Shown here: positions 11,056 through 21,600 of the stretch, piece by piece
Layout: each line of letters begins with the position of its first letter
Numbering within the stretch: the stretch's first letter is position 1
DNA from: Peromyscus leucopus
Taxonomy: Eukaryota; Chordata; Mammalia; Rodentia; Cricetidae
Assembly: GCF_004664715.2 (NCBI RefSeq)
Contig: NC_051068.1
Coordinates: 15,813,798-15,877,797, forward strand
Direction of reading: 5' to 3'
DNA: 64,000 nucleotides
Program-made: the position numbers and the translations under genes
Notes under the pieces: model-generated
The model's input: the letters and a program-made list of their open reading frames with translations, nothing else
The model's database searches: none
What the model was told of the DNA's origin: nothing

Positions 11056-12143
11056 TGAATGAGGGCATTATTTTCTTTCCACATTTGAATGGACTGGATC
11101 GGCTGGCACTCTGCTTTGTATAAGCAGATCACCAGGAATACCTTGTGTGTAAAGAAAGATCATTTGTCAAAATCTAAGAACCCTCAACAATGGTCATAAA
11201 TGTCTGTGATGATAATTACTACTTATCCAAGGAATTCAGTGACTCTGGGGCACACTCCACACTTCAGATCAGAACCCTCCCAGATCTTTTCATGACCCAG
11301 GTAGTTCCCAAATGTGCTTCTTCTGCTGCCAGGAAAGCATTCAAGCATGCCTGAACTGAAGGGCATGCTACAGAAGCCCAGGTTTCTTTTTAATGTGGCC
11401 ATAAAGATCTCATCCTAAACTGGGGGCAAAAGTAGGATGAAAGTTATTTAGTCACAAACAACACTGCTTCTCTACCTCGTGACGTCTCATTTATGTTTTC
11501 TGTCAGCCATGCACACTCCTGAGTTTATTCTTGAAGTAAATCATGCCCCATTCAGTAAAGCAGCCCTCAGCATCTTTCCAGGCTGTACTTTTCTCTGTGT
11601 CTTGTCTAAGCAGAAAGAAGAGGCTGTCTAAACCAAGGGTCTGCTGGTAGGGATCTCTCTCATGAACCTAGAGGGTATAATTAGTGGGGTGAGCTGGACA
11701 AGGTAGCCCAGGGGTGTGTATGCTTCAGGGAATGAGGGAGTGGTGATTGCAGTTCAAGGAAGAGAGTCTGAGGAAATCCTAAAAAATTAAAGTTCAAATC
11801 CAGACCTGGGAATTCCAGCAAAGCTCTAGGTTAGTCACCTGGGAACAGCTCAGAGGGGCGCTATTCCCCCAGGCTGGCTTTTACATGTTCAAAATACAGG
11901 ACACGTGAGATACGCTGGGAGTCAAACTCAAACAGGCCTAGCATCATTGTGGGACCTTGTTAAAATAAGATTCTAATTCAGCAGATTTCAAAGCAAGAGA
12001 CAAAGACTATGAACATGGGTTTTTAACAAGCGAACCAAGGGACTCTGATAAGACATTCCATGGCCACATTTTTCAAAGGAATTGAAATGTTATAATCATG
12101 CTCAACTATAGTCACCACTGGCAAAGCACTCCCCAGTTTAAAT

Positions 12144-12144
<1 letters not shown>
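11056..12144. other. No recognised feature
   Basis: Apparently unique sequence with no long ORF and no nameable repeat. Confidence 0.4.

Positions 12145-12190
<46 letters not shown>
12145..12190. repeat. (GT)n microsatellite
   Basis: Twenty-three uninterrupted GT units. Confidence 0.97.
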
Positions 12191-12191
<1 letters not shown>

Positions 12192-12434
12192 TCCTATGTG
12201 AGTACACTGCAAGGTGTTTCTAACAGTCATGCCACAGCAAATTGAGTACTATCAATAAAAGCCCAGCCCTAGAAGGCAAGGAGTGTAGCAAATGATAGGA
12301 TGGCTTCCTAATTGCAGGGTGCAGCAACATACAACAGCCTTTAGGGTTATTGTATAATAATGGTATCACAGGTCACAAACCTCTAGGGTAAAGTTTATAA
12401 ATTAGCACTGCGAGATCATTCCTACAGCACTGTT

Positions 12435-12513
12435 TGTTTTGTTTAGGGGGAGGGATGTGGGTTTGGGTTTTTTGTTTGTTTGTGTTTGTGTTTGTTTTTT
12501 TTTTTTTTTGGTG
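12435..12513. repeat. TTTG/poly-T low-complexity tract
   Basis: G/T-only stretch with TTTG units ending in a T homopolymer at about 12495-12509. Confidence 0.9.
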
Positions 12514-12548
12514 TAATTTGTGATTCAAAGGCAATATAAGCAATACAA

Positions 12549-12615
12549 GGCTAAGGATGTAGCTCAGTGGTGGAGCACATGCCTACCATGCACAGGTCTC
12601 CATATTGACTCTCTC
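12549..12615 (+). repeat. ID-type SINE
   Basis: 'aaggatgtagctcagtggtg' and 'gagcacatgcctaccatgca' match the tRNA/BC1-derived ID head with its A and B box layout. It is diverged and lacks a clean A tail, so it is not a tRNA or BC1 gene. Confidence 0.75.
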
Positions 12616-12718
12616 TCAGTCACATGATAATATGTCTATCATTAGTCAGCTTAGTGTTTTACAACTGAGAAAAAGACCTTCATAAAGCTGTCAAGGTTAT
12701 TCAGATTTTATAACAACC

Positions 12719-12742
12719 AAAAAAAAAAAAAAAAAAAAAAAA
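12719..12742. repeat. Poly-A tract
   Basis: Homopolymer of about 23 A. I could not identify an element ending here. Confidence 0.9.
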
Positions 12743-13111
12743 GCCTAAAGTCCCTAAGAAAGGACGAGATAAGAAGTCAGCTGATGGTGAACACACTGTT
12801 GTAAAGCAGAAGCTAATTCAAGTCATACCAAACTGCGGATGGGTGCTTTTGAAGGAAAGAGGGCATGACTTCAAGGGCAGTGACACCCAGTGATGGAGAC
12901 ATCCATCAGCATTCAGCAACGGTGGGGCTTGTCAGGTGTTCAAAACAGTTTCCTAAATCCTCAGGATGAGGAGATAAGTCTCCGTGGTGTTCTTTGCCTT
13001 GCTTTGTGCAGTTGTGGGGACAAGGACCACCTGTAAAGCTCATTTCTATTAGGATTCAATCTGTTGCCACACTGCTTTCTGTTTCTAATGTTCTGTGAAC
13101 TCTGATTCACA
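12743..13111. other. No recognised feature
   Basis: Apparently unique sequence flanking the minisatellite. Confidence 0.4.
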
Positions 13112-13815
13112 GTGTGCATGGCTGGCCCACTGCTGTCCCTCCCTGTGCATGGCTGGCCACTGCTGTCCCTCCCTGTGTGTGGCTGGCCACTGCTGTCCCT
13201 CCCTGTGTGTGGCTGGCCCCTGCTGTCCCTCCCTGTGCATGGCTGGCCACTGCTGTCCCTCCCTGTGTGTGGCTGGCCCTGCTGTCCTCCTGTGTGTGGC
13301 TGGCCACTGCTGTCCCTCCCTGTGTGTGGCTGGCCCTGCTGTCCCTCCCTGTGTGTGGCTGGCCACTGCTGTCCCTCCCTGTGCATGGCTGGCCACTGCT
13401 GTCCCTCCCTGTGTGTGGCTGGCCACTGCTGTCCCTCCCTGTGTGTGGCTGGCCACTGCTGTCCCTCCCTGTGTGTGGCTGGCCACTGCTGTCCCTCCCT
13501 GTGTGTGGCTGGCCACTGCTGTCCCTCCCTGTGTGGCTGGCCACTGCTGTCCTCCCTGTGTGGCTGGCCACTGCTGTCCTCCTGTGTGGCTGGCCACTGC
13601 TGTCCCTCCCTGTGTGGCTGGCCCCTGCTGTCCCTCCCTGTGTGTGGCTGGCCACTGCTGTCCCTCCCTGTGTGGCTGGCCCACTGCTGTCCCTCCCTGT
13701 GTGTGGCTGGCCACTGCTGTCCCTCCCTGTGTGTGGCTGGCCACTGCTGTCCCTCCCTGCGTGTGGCCCACTGCTGTTCCTCCCTGTGAGTGGCTGGCCC
13801 ACTGCTGTCCCTCCC
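13112..13815. repeat. 30-bp minisatellite, 24 units
   Basis: The 30-bp unit is built from 'ctgtgtgtggctggccactg' and 'ctgtccctcc'. I count 24 'ctgctgt' cores. Variant classes are visible: 'gtgcatgg' units (numbers 1, 2, 5 and 10), ordinary 'gtgtgtgg' units and shorter 'gtgtgg' units (28-29 bp or less, clustered at 13531-13680). Because 30 is a multiple of three, several frames on both strands stay open for 141-247 codons. These are artefacts with periodic peptides such as CCPSLCVAGH. There are no spacers, so it is not a CRISPR array. Confidence 0.97.
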
Positions 13816-13934
13816 AGTGCTATTTGCTCCTCACTTAACGCTGGTTTTTAACTGAACTCTTTCCTTGGCTCTTTGTGCTGTCACTACGTACAAAGACACC
13901 CACCCAAATTTGCTTTCTGTTGCTGCTTTGTGGC

Positions 13935-14120
13935 ACACTTGTTTGTTTTTATGTGTGCACCATGTGTGTGCAGTGCTTGCAGGAGCCAGAAGAGGGCATC
14001 AGATTCCTTGGAACTCGAGTTACAAATGGTTGTGAGCCACCATGTAGGTGCTTGGGAATTGAACCCAAGTCCTTTGGAAGAGCAGCCAGTACTCTTAACT
14101 GCTGAGCCATCTCTCTAGCC
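13935..14120 (-). repeat. B3-type SINE, reverse orientation
   Basis: Contains 'caggagccagaagagggcat' and ends 'aactgctgagccatctctct' then 'agcc'. A well-preserved B3 in antisense. Confidence 0.92.
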
Positions 14121-14168
14121 TCATTATGACCATTTTTATTTATATATTTACTCTGTCCATATTGTAGT

Positions 14169-14620
14169 TGTTATGCCCAGATTGTGACCCCCCAAAGAGA
14201 CCACCGTAGACCTTGGAAGTCCAGAATGCAACAGCAAGGTTTATTCTGCAGATACAAGTCTAGACAGGGACTCATTCCTACACCCAATACAGTGAGGCAG
14301 GGAGGAGTCCCTCTTTCTTGGGGAAGTTAGTTTTTATAGGCAAAACCCATAAAATTTCTTAGAGGGGAGGGGGTTAGTACGGGTCCATCCTTGATTGTTC
14401 AAGTTTTTCCCGGGCCTGGACTTGATCTTATTTTATCTTATCTGTTTGCCCTGTCAGGAGTTTTACAACTCATCTCCGGGGTCTGGTCTTGTTATCTCTG
14501 GAGAGGGCATCTCGTGGTTAATTGGTTACCATCAGACATCCTGACTCTGTTCTTTTGTTCCTGGGGCTGGCGCCATCATTTCTGGGGACTTGAAACTGGC
14601 CTGGCCTAAATCACAGTCCC
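14169..14620 (-). mobile_element. ERV LTR, reverse orientation
   Basis: The left edge TGTTATGCCCAGATTG reads on the reverse strand as an LTR end. The poly(A) signal is the reverse of 'ggtttattctg', followed downstream by a C/T-rich and GGGGGG-bearing U5-like segment, as in gammaretrovirus-type LTRs. No coding region is attached. The right boundary is uncertain. Confidence 0.55.
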
Positions 14621-14990
14621 CAAAGCCCCCACTGAAGACTTTAGGTACAGAATGCAAAAGTAAGGTGTTTTCTAAGTTTACAAGTCTCCAGGGAGGCTCT
14701 TCCAAACCTCTCACTCACAGCAGGGAGGTTGGAAGGAGCTCTCCCCTTTCTTTGTGAGGCTAGTTCTTAAAGACACAGACCATATAATTTATTTTAACCC
14801 ACCTCCCTTTTTAGTCTTTTGGTAGAATATCCTGACTGTTTTCCAAAGTCCCTGTAGCAGATACAGCCACCTGGGGAAAAGGGGTCTAAGTTCTTATCTA
14901 CACTTAGGAATCCTGGTTTAAGCTTCTCTTTGTCTGTAGGGGATAGAGTGGGGGGTTTTACTGAGGTATCACAGTAGTCAATATTGCAGA
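14621..14990 (-). mobile_element. Second, older related LTR in tandem
   Basis: Parallels the preceding LTR: 'gtacagaatgcaaaagtaag' resembles 'gtccagaatgcaacagcaag', and 'tacaagtctccagggaggct' resembles 'tacaagtctagacagggact'. It looks like a diverged relative lying head to tail with it. It could be an older copy or a rearranged LTR pair. Confidence 0.45.
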
Positions 14991-15799
14991 ATTTATTTCA
15001 GTCTATTTTATGTCCTTTGGGGAGAGTACTGAAGATGAACCCATGACTAAATGTATATTCTACCACTAAACTAAACTCTCAGGCACAGTGGCTCACTTTT
15101 TTTTATATAACTCATTGCATTTGATAAACTATAGACACATTTTTTTTTTTACTTTTATAGCACAGCATGTGTGCTGGGAAACTTAATTTACCAGTCAATT
15201 TGTGGTCTTTTATTTCTCTTCTGGGTTGTAATATACAGTAGTAATCAATGTATTTTTTTAGGAGCCAGGTGTTCAGTACTTTTCAAATGGTAGTGGGGTG
15301 TTCCATAGGCACACAGTAATATGTAAACAAGACTATCTTTCCTTACAGAGTTACTTCACAATCACCTCTAATGCAACTTTAGAAATAGGTCTCTATTGAG
15401 TGCTTGTTATGTGGCAGCAAATTTACTGCAGATTATTTAATCTTTATGATTTCCCTGAGAAAAGAGTGCTATTATTGTCCTTGTTTTACATGTGGTACAA
15501 ATGATACTCAGTGAGAGGAACCAAGTGGCCCAGGAGAGAATTCCTGAACCACACAAGCCCTGCCTCTGTCTGTGAAATCCCATCTGCTCCAAGGGCACTT
15601 CCTCCAGCTTCTGCTTTGAACACTGGCCAAGAAGGACATCAAGGCAGGATCAGCTATTTCTGTGCCTTTGGAGGTCAGCAGTGAATGGAAAGAGCCACAG
15701 TTAGTAGGGATACAGTTTGGCTCAGGGGTGAGGCCCTGGGAGTTAGACCAAGGGCCTTGTTTGTGCTAGAACACTACCACTGTGCTTCTTCAGCGTTTT
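14991..15799. other. No recognised feature
   Basis: Mostly unique sequence with short T-rich runs near 15139. No supported gene. Confidence 0.4.
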
Positions 15800-16046
15800 T
15801 TAAAAAAAAGATTTTTTAAAAAATTTTATGTGTATGGGTGTATACCAAATGTGTGCCTGATGCCCACAGAGGACAGAAGAGGCCATTGCATCCCCTGAAG
15901 CAGGAATTATAGGTGGGTGTTAGTTTACATGTGGGTGCTGGAAAACAAACCTAGGTCCTTTGGAAGAGCAGCAGTACTTTTAACTGCTGAGCCATCTCTC
16001 CAGCCCTTTCTGTCTCTCTCCTTCTCCCTCCCCCTCCCCCCTCTCT
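15800..16046 (-). repeat. B3-type SINE (reverse) plus CT-rich tract
   Basis: Reverse B3 with 'acagaggacagaagaggcca' and 'ctgctgagccatctctccag', ending near 16006. It is followed by a (CT/CCT)n low-complexity tract to 16046 and a short antisense B1-like fragment to about 16090. Confidence 0.85.
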
Positions 16047-16106
16047 CTGAGACAGGATATCGCTAAGTTGCCCAGGATAGCCTTGAACTTTCTCTTTCAT
16101 CTAGAT

Positions 16107-16315
16107 CAGTGGTTCTCAACCTGTGGGTTCTGACCCCTTTGGGGTCTCATGTCAGACATCCTGCATATCAGATATTTATTTACATTATGATTCATACCAG
16201 TAGCAAAATTACAGTTTTGAAGTAGCAATAGAGTATTTTTATGGTTGGGGGTCACCACAACATGAGGAACTGTATTAGAAGGTCATGGCATTAAGAAAGA
16301 AGGTTGAGAACAACT
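16107..16315. mobile_element. hAT-type nonautonomous DNA transposon relic (URR1-like)
   Basis: Starts CAGTGGTTCTCAACCT and ends AGGTTGAGAACAACTT, giving terminal inverted repeats that match at 13 of 16 positions. The internal 'gttgggggtcaccacaacat' and 'gaggaactgtatt' wording matches the rodent Charlie-related URR1 family as I remember it. It has no transposase, and I could not confirm a clean 8-bp target duplication. Confidence 0.8.
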
Positions 16316-16439
16316 TACCTAAGGAGTCCTTAACTTTTTAATTTAAATTCTCAAGTGGGTAGTACCACTAGGCTCAGTATATGGCTGGAATCTTAAAGGT
16401 TCTTCTGAAGGCCATGTATTGAATGCTTGGCCAGCAGCT

Positions 16440-19400
16440 TGCAGCTCTATTGGAAGGAACAAAAAACCATCATATTGATTTTATAGTGGCTGTACAAGTT
16501 TGCACTCCCACCAGCAATGGAGGAGTGTTCCCCTTGTTTCACATCCCTGCTAACATGAGCTGTCACTTGTGTTACTGATCTTAGCCATTCTGACAGGTAT
16601 AAGATGGAATCTCAAAGTAGTTCTGATTTGTATTTCCCTGATGGCTGAAGATGTTGAACATTTCTTTAAGTGTTTCTCAGCCATTTGAGATTCCTTTATT
16701 GAGAATTCTCTGTTTAGTTCTGTACCCCATTTTTAATTGGATTATTTGGTTTTTTTGATATTTAGTTTCTTGAGTTCTTTATATATTTTGTATATTAGTC
16801 CTCTATGGGATATGGAGTTGGTAAAAACCTTTTCCCATTCTGTAGGCTGCTGCTTTGTTTAATCAAAGGTATCCTTTGCCTACAGAAAGTTTTCAGTTTC
16901 ATGAAGTCCCATTTATTAATTGTTGATCTTAGTGTCTGCGCTATCAGTGTTCTGTTCAGAAAATAGTCTCTTGTGCCAATGCATTGACGGCTATTCCTCA
17001 CTTTATCAGGTTCAGTGTATCTGGCTTTATGTTGAAGTCTTTGTTCTGCTTGGAAATGAGTTTTATGCAGGGTGATAAGTATAGATCTATTTGTATTTTT
17101 CTACATGCAAATATCCAGTTTGACCAGCACCATTTGTTGAAGATGCCGTCTTTTTTCCAGTGTGTATTTCTGACTTCTTTATTAAAAAAAAATTAGGTGT
17201 CCCTATGTGTTTGGATTTATGTCTGGGTCTTCAATTCCATTCCATTGACCAACTTGTCTTTTTTATACCAATATCATATGGTTATTACTATAGCACAACT
17301 TGAAATCAGGGATGATGATACCTCCAATAGTTCTATTGTTCAGGATTGTTTCAGCTATCCTCGGTGTTTGTTTTCCCACATGAAGTTGAGAATTTTTCTT
17401 TCAAGGTCTATAAAGAATTGTGTTGGAATTTTGATGAGGGTTACATTAAATGTGTAGATTGCTTTTGGTAGGATGGCCACTAAGCTAATCATATCGATCC
17501 ATGAGCATGGGAGGTCTTTTCGTCTTCTGATATCTTCTTCAATTTCTTTCTTCAAAGTCTTGAAGTTTTTATCATTTGTTTGGTTAGAGTTACCCCAAGA
17601 TATTTTATATTATTAGAGGCTATTGTCAATGGTGTTGTTTCCCTGGTTCCTTTCTCAGTCCATTTGTCATTTGTATTTAGGCTTCTGATTTTTTTAATTA
17701 ATTTTGTATCCAGTTACTTTGCTGAAAATGAGCATCAGCTATAGGAGTTCACTGATGGAATTTTTAGGTTCATTTATGTATAGCATCTTATCATTAGCAA
17801 GTAATGATTCTTTGATTTCTTCCATTTTTTATTTCCTTCAGTTGTCTTATTGCTCTGGCTAAAACTTCAGGTACTATATTGAATAGATATGGAGAGAGTG
17901 GACAACCTTCACTTGTTCCTGATTTTAGTGGAATTGCTTTGAGTGCCTCTCCATTTGATTTGATGTATAGCAATCTATAGGATTGCTATAAACTGCCTTT
18001 ATTATGTTGGGGTTTGTCCCTGTATCCCTAATTTCTCTAGGACTTTTATCAGGAAGGAGCATTGGATTTTGTCAAAGGTCTTTTCTTCATCTAATGAGAT
18101 GATCATGTGTGTTTTTCTTTCAGTTTGTCTATATGGTGAATCACATTTACTGATTTTTGTGTATTGAACCATTCCTCCAGTCCTAGGATGAAGCCTACTT
18201 GACCATGGCAGATAATCTTTTTGATGTATTCTTGGATTTGGTTTGCAAGTATTTTATTGAGTGTTTTTGCATCTATCTTCATAAGGGAAATTAATCTGTA
18301 ATTGTCTTTCTTTATTGGGTCTTTATGTGATTTAGATATCGAGGTAACTTTAGTTTTACTTCTTTTTGTTCTAGAGCTTTCAGGTCTGCTGTTAAGTTAC
18401 ACTGTGAGATCTCTCCAATTTTTTTTATATAGACACTTAGTGCTATGAACTTTCCTCTTAGTATTACTTTCATTCTGTCCTGTAAGTTCGAATATGTTAT
18501 GTATTCATTTTCATTGAATTCTGGAAAGCCTTTAATTTCTTTATTTCTATCTGGAACCATTCTTCATTCAGTAGAGAGTTGTTCAGTTTCCATGAGTTTG
18601 TATGTTTTCTGATGTTTCTGTTGAAATCTAGCCTTAAACCTTGTGGTCTTTTAGGATGCAGGGGGGGTTTTCAATTTTCTTTTATCTTTTGAGACTTGTT
18701 TTGTGTCTGAGTATGTGGTCCATTTTGGAGAAAGTTTCATGAGGTTCTGAGAAGAAGGTATATTCTTTTGTAATTGGGTGACATGTTCTGTAAATCTGTT
18801 AGGTCCATTTGGTTTATAACATCTGTTAGCATTAGCATTTCTCTGTTTAATTTTTATGTAGAGGGCCTGTACATTGCTGAGAGTTGGGTATTGAAGTCTC
18901 CCACTGTCAGTGTGTGAGGGTCAGTATGTGATTTAAACTGTAGTAGTTTTCTTTTACAAACTTTTTTGCCTTGTGTTTGGGGCATAGATGTTAAGAATTG
19001 AAATGTCAAAAAAAATAAAAGAATTGAAATGTCATCTTGATGGATTTTTGTTTTGATGAGTATGTAGTGTCCTAACCTATCTCTTTCTATTAGTTTTGTT
19101 TGAAGTCTATTTTGTCAGATAACAAAATAGCCACACAGCTGGCTTCTTAGGTCCATTTGCTTGATATCTTTATACAACCCTTTACCCTAAGGTAATATCC
19201 AACCTTGATGTTGAAGCATTTCTTAGATGCAACAGAGGAATGAATCCTGTTTTCCCATCCATTCTGTTACTCTGTCTTTTTATTGGGAAATTGAGACCAT
19301 TGATCATAGATATTGACAGCTATAAATGACAAATGATTATTGATTCCTGCTGTTTTGTTGGGTGATGGTAGTGACGTGAATGTGTGTATGTGCATGTGCG

Positions 19401-20630
19401 TGTGCGTGTACATGCATGTGGGGATACTTGTGTTTACCTTTCTTCTTTTGGTTTTGATGATGTGAGATTGTTTATTTCCTATATTTTTGTGGGTGTAGTT
19501 AACCTCCTTGGGTTGGAATTTTTCTTCTAACACTTTCTTTAGGATTGAATTTGTAAATAGATATTTTAAATTTGACTTTATCATGGAATATCTTATTTTC
19601 TCCATCTATGGTGATTGAAAGTTTTGCTGAGTATAGTAGTCTGGCCTGGCATCTGTGGTCCTTAGAGTCTACAGCTCATTTGTTCAGGCCCTTCTAGCTT
19701 TTAGAGTCTCCATTGAGAAGTCAGATGTAATTCTACTAGGTCTGCCCATAAATGTTACTTTGTCTTTTTCCCTTGCAGCTTTTAATATTCTTTCTTTGTT
19801 CTTTATGTTTAGTGTTTTTATTATTATGTGGCAAGGGGGCTTTCTTTCCTTCTCCAATCTAGTTGGTGTTCTTTAAGCTTCCTGTACCTTAATAAGCATC
19901 TCTTTATTTAGGTTAGAAAAATTTTCTTCTATGACTTTGTTGAAAATATTTTCTGTGCCTTAGATCTAGGTTTCTTTTCCTTCCTCTACTCCTGTTATTC
20001 TTAGATTTGGTCTTTTCATAGAGTCCCAGATTTCCTGGATATTTTATGTCAGTAATTTTTTAGATTTAAAATTTTCTTTGACTGATGTATCTATTTCTTC
20101 TATCATATCTTCAACATCATAAATTCTCTCTGCCATATCTTGTATTCTGTTGGTAAAGCTTGCCTCTGTAGTTCTTGTTCAAATTCCTAAATTTTTCATT
20201 TCCAGAATTCCCTGTTTGTGTTTTCTTTATCACTTCTATTTCCATTTTCAGGTATTGAACAGTTTTATTTGTTTCCTTTGACTGTATTTTCTTGGCTTTC
20301 TTTGAGGGATTTATTAATTTCCTCCACTTGTTTGTGTTTTCCTAGATTTCTATAAGGGATTTATTCATTTCCTCTTTAAGGATCTCTACTATCTTCATAT
20401 AGTTAGTTTTAAGTTCTTTTTCTTGTGCTTCAGCTATGTTGAAATATTCAGGTCTTGCTGTCATAGGAGAGCTGGGCTTTGGTGGAGACATATTGCCCTT
20501 TCTGTTGTTGATTGTTTTCTTATGCTGATATCTAGGAATCTGAGTTTGTGATGCTTTTAGGTCTAGGTGCTGATTTCTGGGTTTAGCTTTGGTTGGTGGG
20601 TGTTTTGTTTCATGGTTTCTGTTTCTTCTG
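16440..20630 (-). mobile_element. L1 (LINE-1) remnant, reverse orientation
   Basis: About 4.2 kb of degraded L1 read on the reverse strand. The ORF2-derived part lies at the left: 'tttgcactcccaccagcaat' near 16500 and the endonuclease-side text near 18720. The ORF1-derived part lies at the right, around 19900-20450. Both ORFs carry many stops and indels, so no intact reverse transcriptase or ORF1 protein remains. The 3' end of the element (last part of ORF2, 3' UTR, A tail) is absent at the left. A GT/CA-rich block at 19378-19420 interrupts it. Short ORFs inside (for example 18312-18560 and 19267-19605) are fragments. Confidence 0.88.
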
Positions 20631-20952
20631 TGGATTTTCAGAGAGTGTGATGGCTGTGTGTTGCCTTTTTACTGACCTGCTCAGCTGCTGTATTCACAGG
20701 GAATGCCTGCTGGTGTTGGAGGCTAGGATGTGACAACCAGTAGAGTGGAGAGAGGTTAGAGGAGATGGTCTGTGGGATCCACAGGAGATCTAGGCAGGGG
20801 CAGAAGGAGAAAGAAAGCTGCAGCTGGTGATCTGAGGGATTGGGTCGAGGGGAACAGAGAGAAAGGAGGACTGCTGGGTCCATTACTTGATATTTATTTT
20901 GTCCTTCATATTCGAAAATGGCACTGAAGCTAATCAGTAAAAAAATAAACAA

Positions 20953-21049
20953 CTTAGGGCTAGGGAAGCAGCTCAGTCGGCAGAGTGCTTGCCTAGCGTG
21001 CAGGAAGCTCTGAGTTTAATCTTTAGTACGACATATGACTAGGCATGGT
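20953..21049 (+). repeat. ID/B4 SINE, left part
   Basis: 'gctagggaagcagctcagtc' and 'gagtgcttgcctagcgtgca' give an ID head. It continues into '..actaggcATGGT' and is interrupted there by an LTR. The right part resumes at 21440. Confidence 0.75.
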
Positions 21050-21439
21050 TGTTAGTTATTTAGCTGCGTTGTGTTCTTACCCTACAAGGAAGTGTCACGA
21101 AACACGACAGAATCCGCTTATAGAGTTTATTAGAGTTAAAGGAATAGAGAGTGCGCAGGCCTGTGGGAAAGACACGTGCGTGGAGAAGAAGAGAGGAGAG
21201 AGAACCGGGAACATGCGCTCTGCTTTAAAACCGGCTGGGGGCGTGGCCAGGTCACATCACTACTCCACGCATGTGCGTAGATCACATGGTCACGTTGCTC
21301 GCTTACGTGGCCATGTAACGTCACGGATCCTGGTTACGCGAGACGCCCTGACCCGGAAATGCCTATCCTGACTGGAATTGGCTAGGCGGAAGTGTCCGCC
21401 TGGTATATACGACCGTGGGGGCATGTTGTGAACCCTTCA
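21050..21439 (-). mobile_element. Solo LTR, family X copy 2, reverse
   Basis: Same family as the LTR at 3760, on the other strand. Exact 5-bp duplications ATGGT (21045-21049 and 21440-21444) flank it, which fixes both ends: TGTTAGTTATTTAG on the left, and CCCTTCA on the right (reverse of TGAAGGG). It contains only one copy of the segment that is duplicated in the other two LTRs. The forward ORF at 21045-21371 is an artefact. Confidence 0.88.
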
Positions 21440-21550
21440 ATGGTGGTATATGTCTGTAATCCCAGGGGGAGAATCAGAAACTCAAGGTCATCCTCGGTGA
21501 CATAGTCAGTTTGAGGCCAGCTTGAGCTATGTTGAGACCCTGTCTCTCGC
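21440..21550 (+). repeat. B4/B1 SINE, right part
   Basis: 'tggtggtatatgtctgtaat' and 'gttgagaccctgtctctcgc' continue the SINE interrupted by the LTR. A poly-A tract follows at 21586-21600. Confidence 0.7.
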
Positions 21551-21600
21551 ACACATACAAACTCCAACCTAACTGGATTGTATTTAAAAAAAAAAAAAAA

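Noticed and set aside
10619..11132. ORFs of 73-158 codons over the CA-rich tract
   Set aside because: The peptides are direct translations of CA/TG repeats.
12549..12615. tRNA gene
   Set aside because: The A/B-box-like text belongs to an ID SINE and does not fold as a full tRNA cloverleaf. The same applies to the ID copies at 20953 and 24549 and to the B2 heads.
13112..13815. CRISPR-like regular 30-bp repeats
   Set aside because: Repeats are directly adjacent without spacers, and the context is a rodent genome.
12961..13851. Several long overlapping ORFs (141-247 codons) on both strands
   Set aside because: They arise because the minisatellite unit is 30 bp. The peptides are periodic and no gene signals surround them.
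16107..16315. Clean 8-bp target duplication for the hAT relic
   Set aside because: Flanks ATCTAGAT and ACCTAAGG match at only about half the positions.
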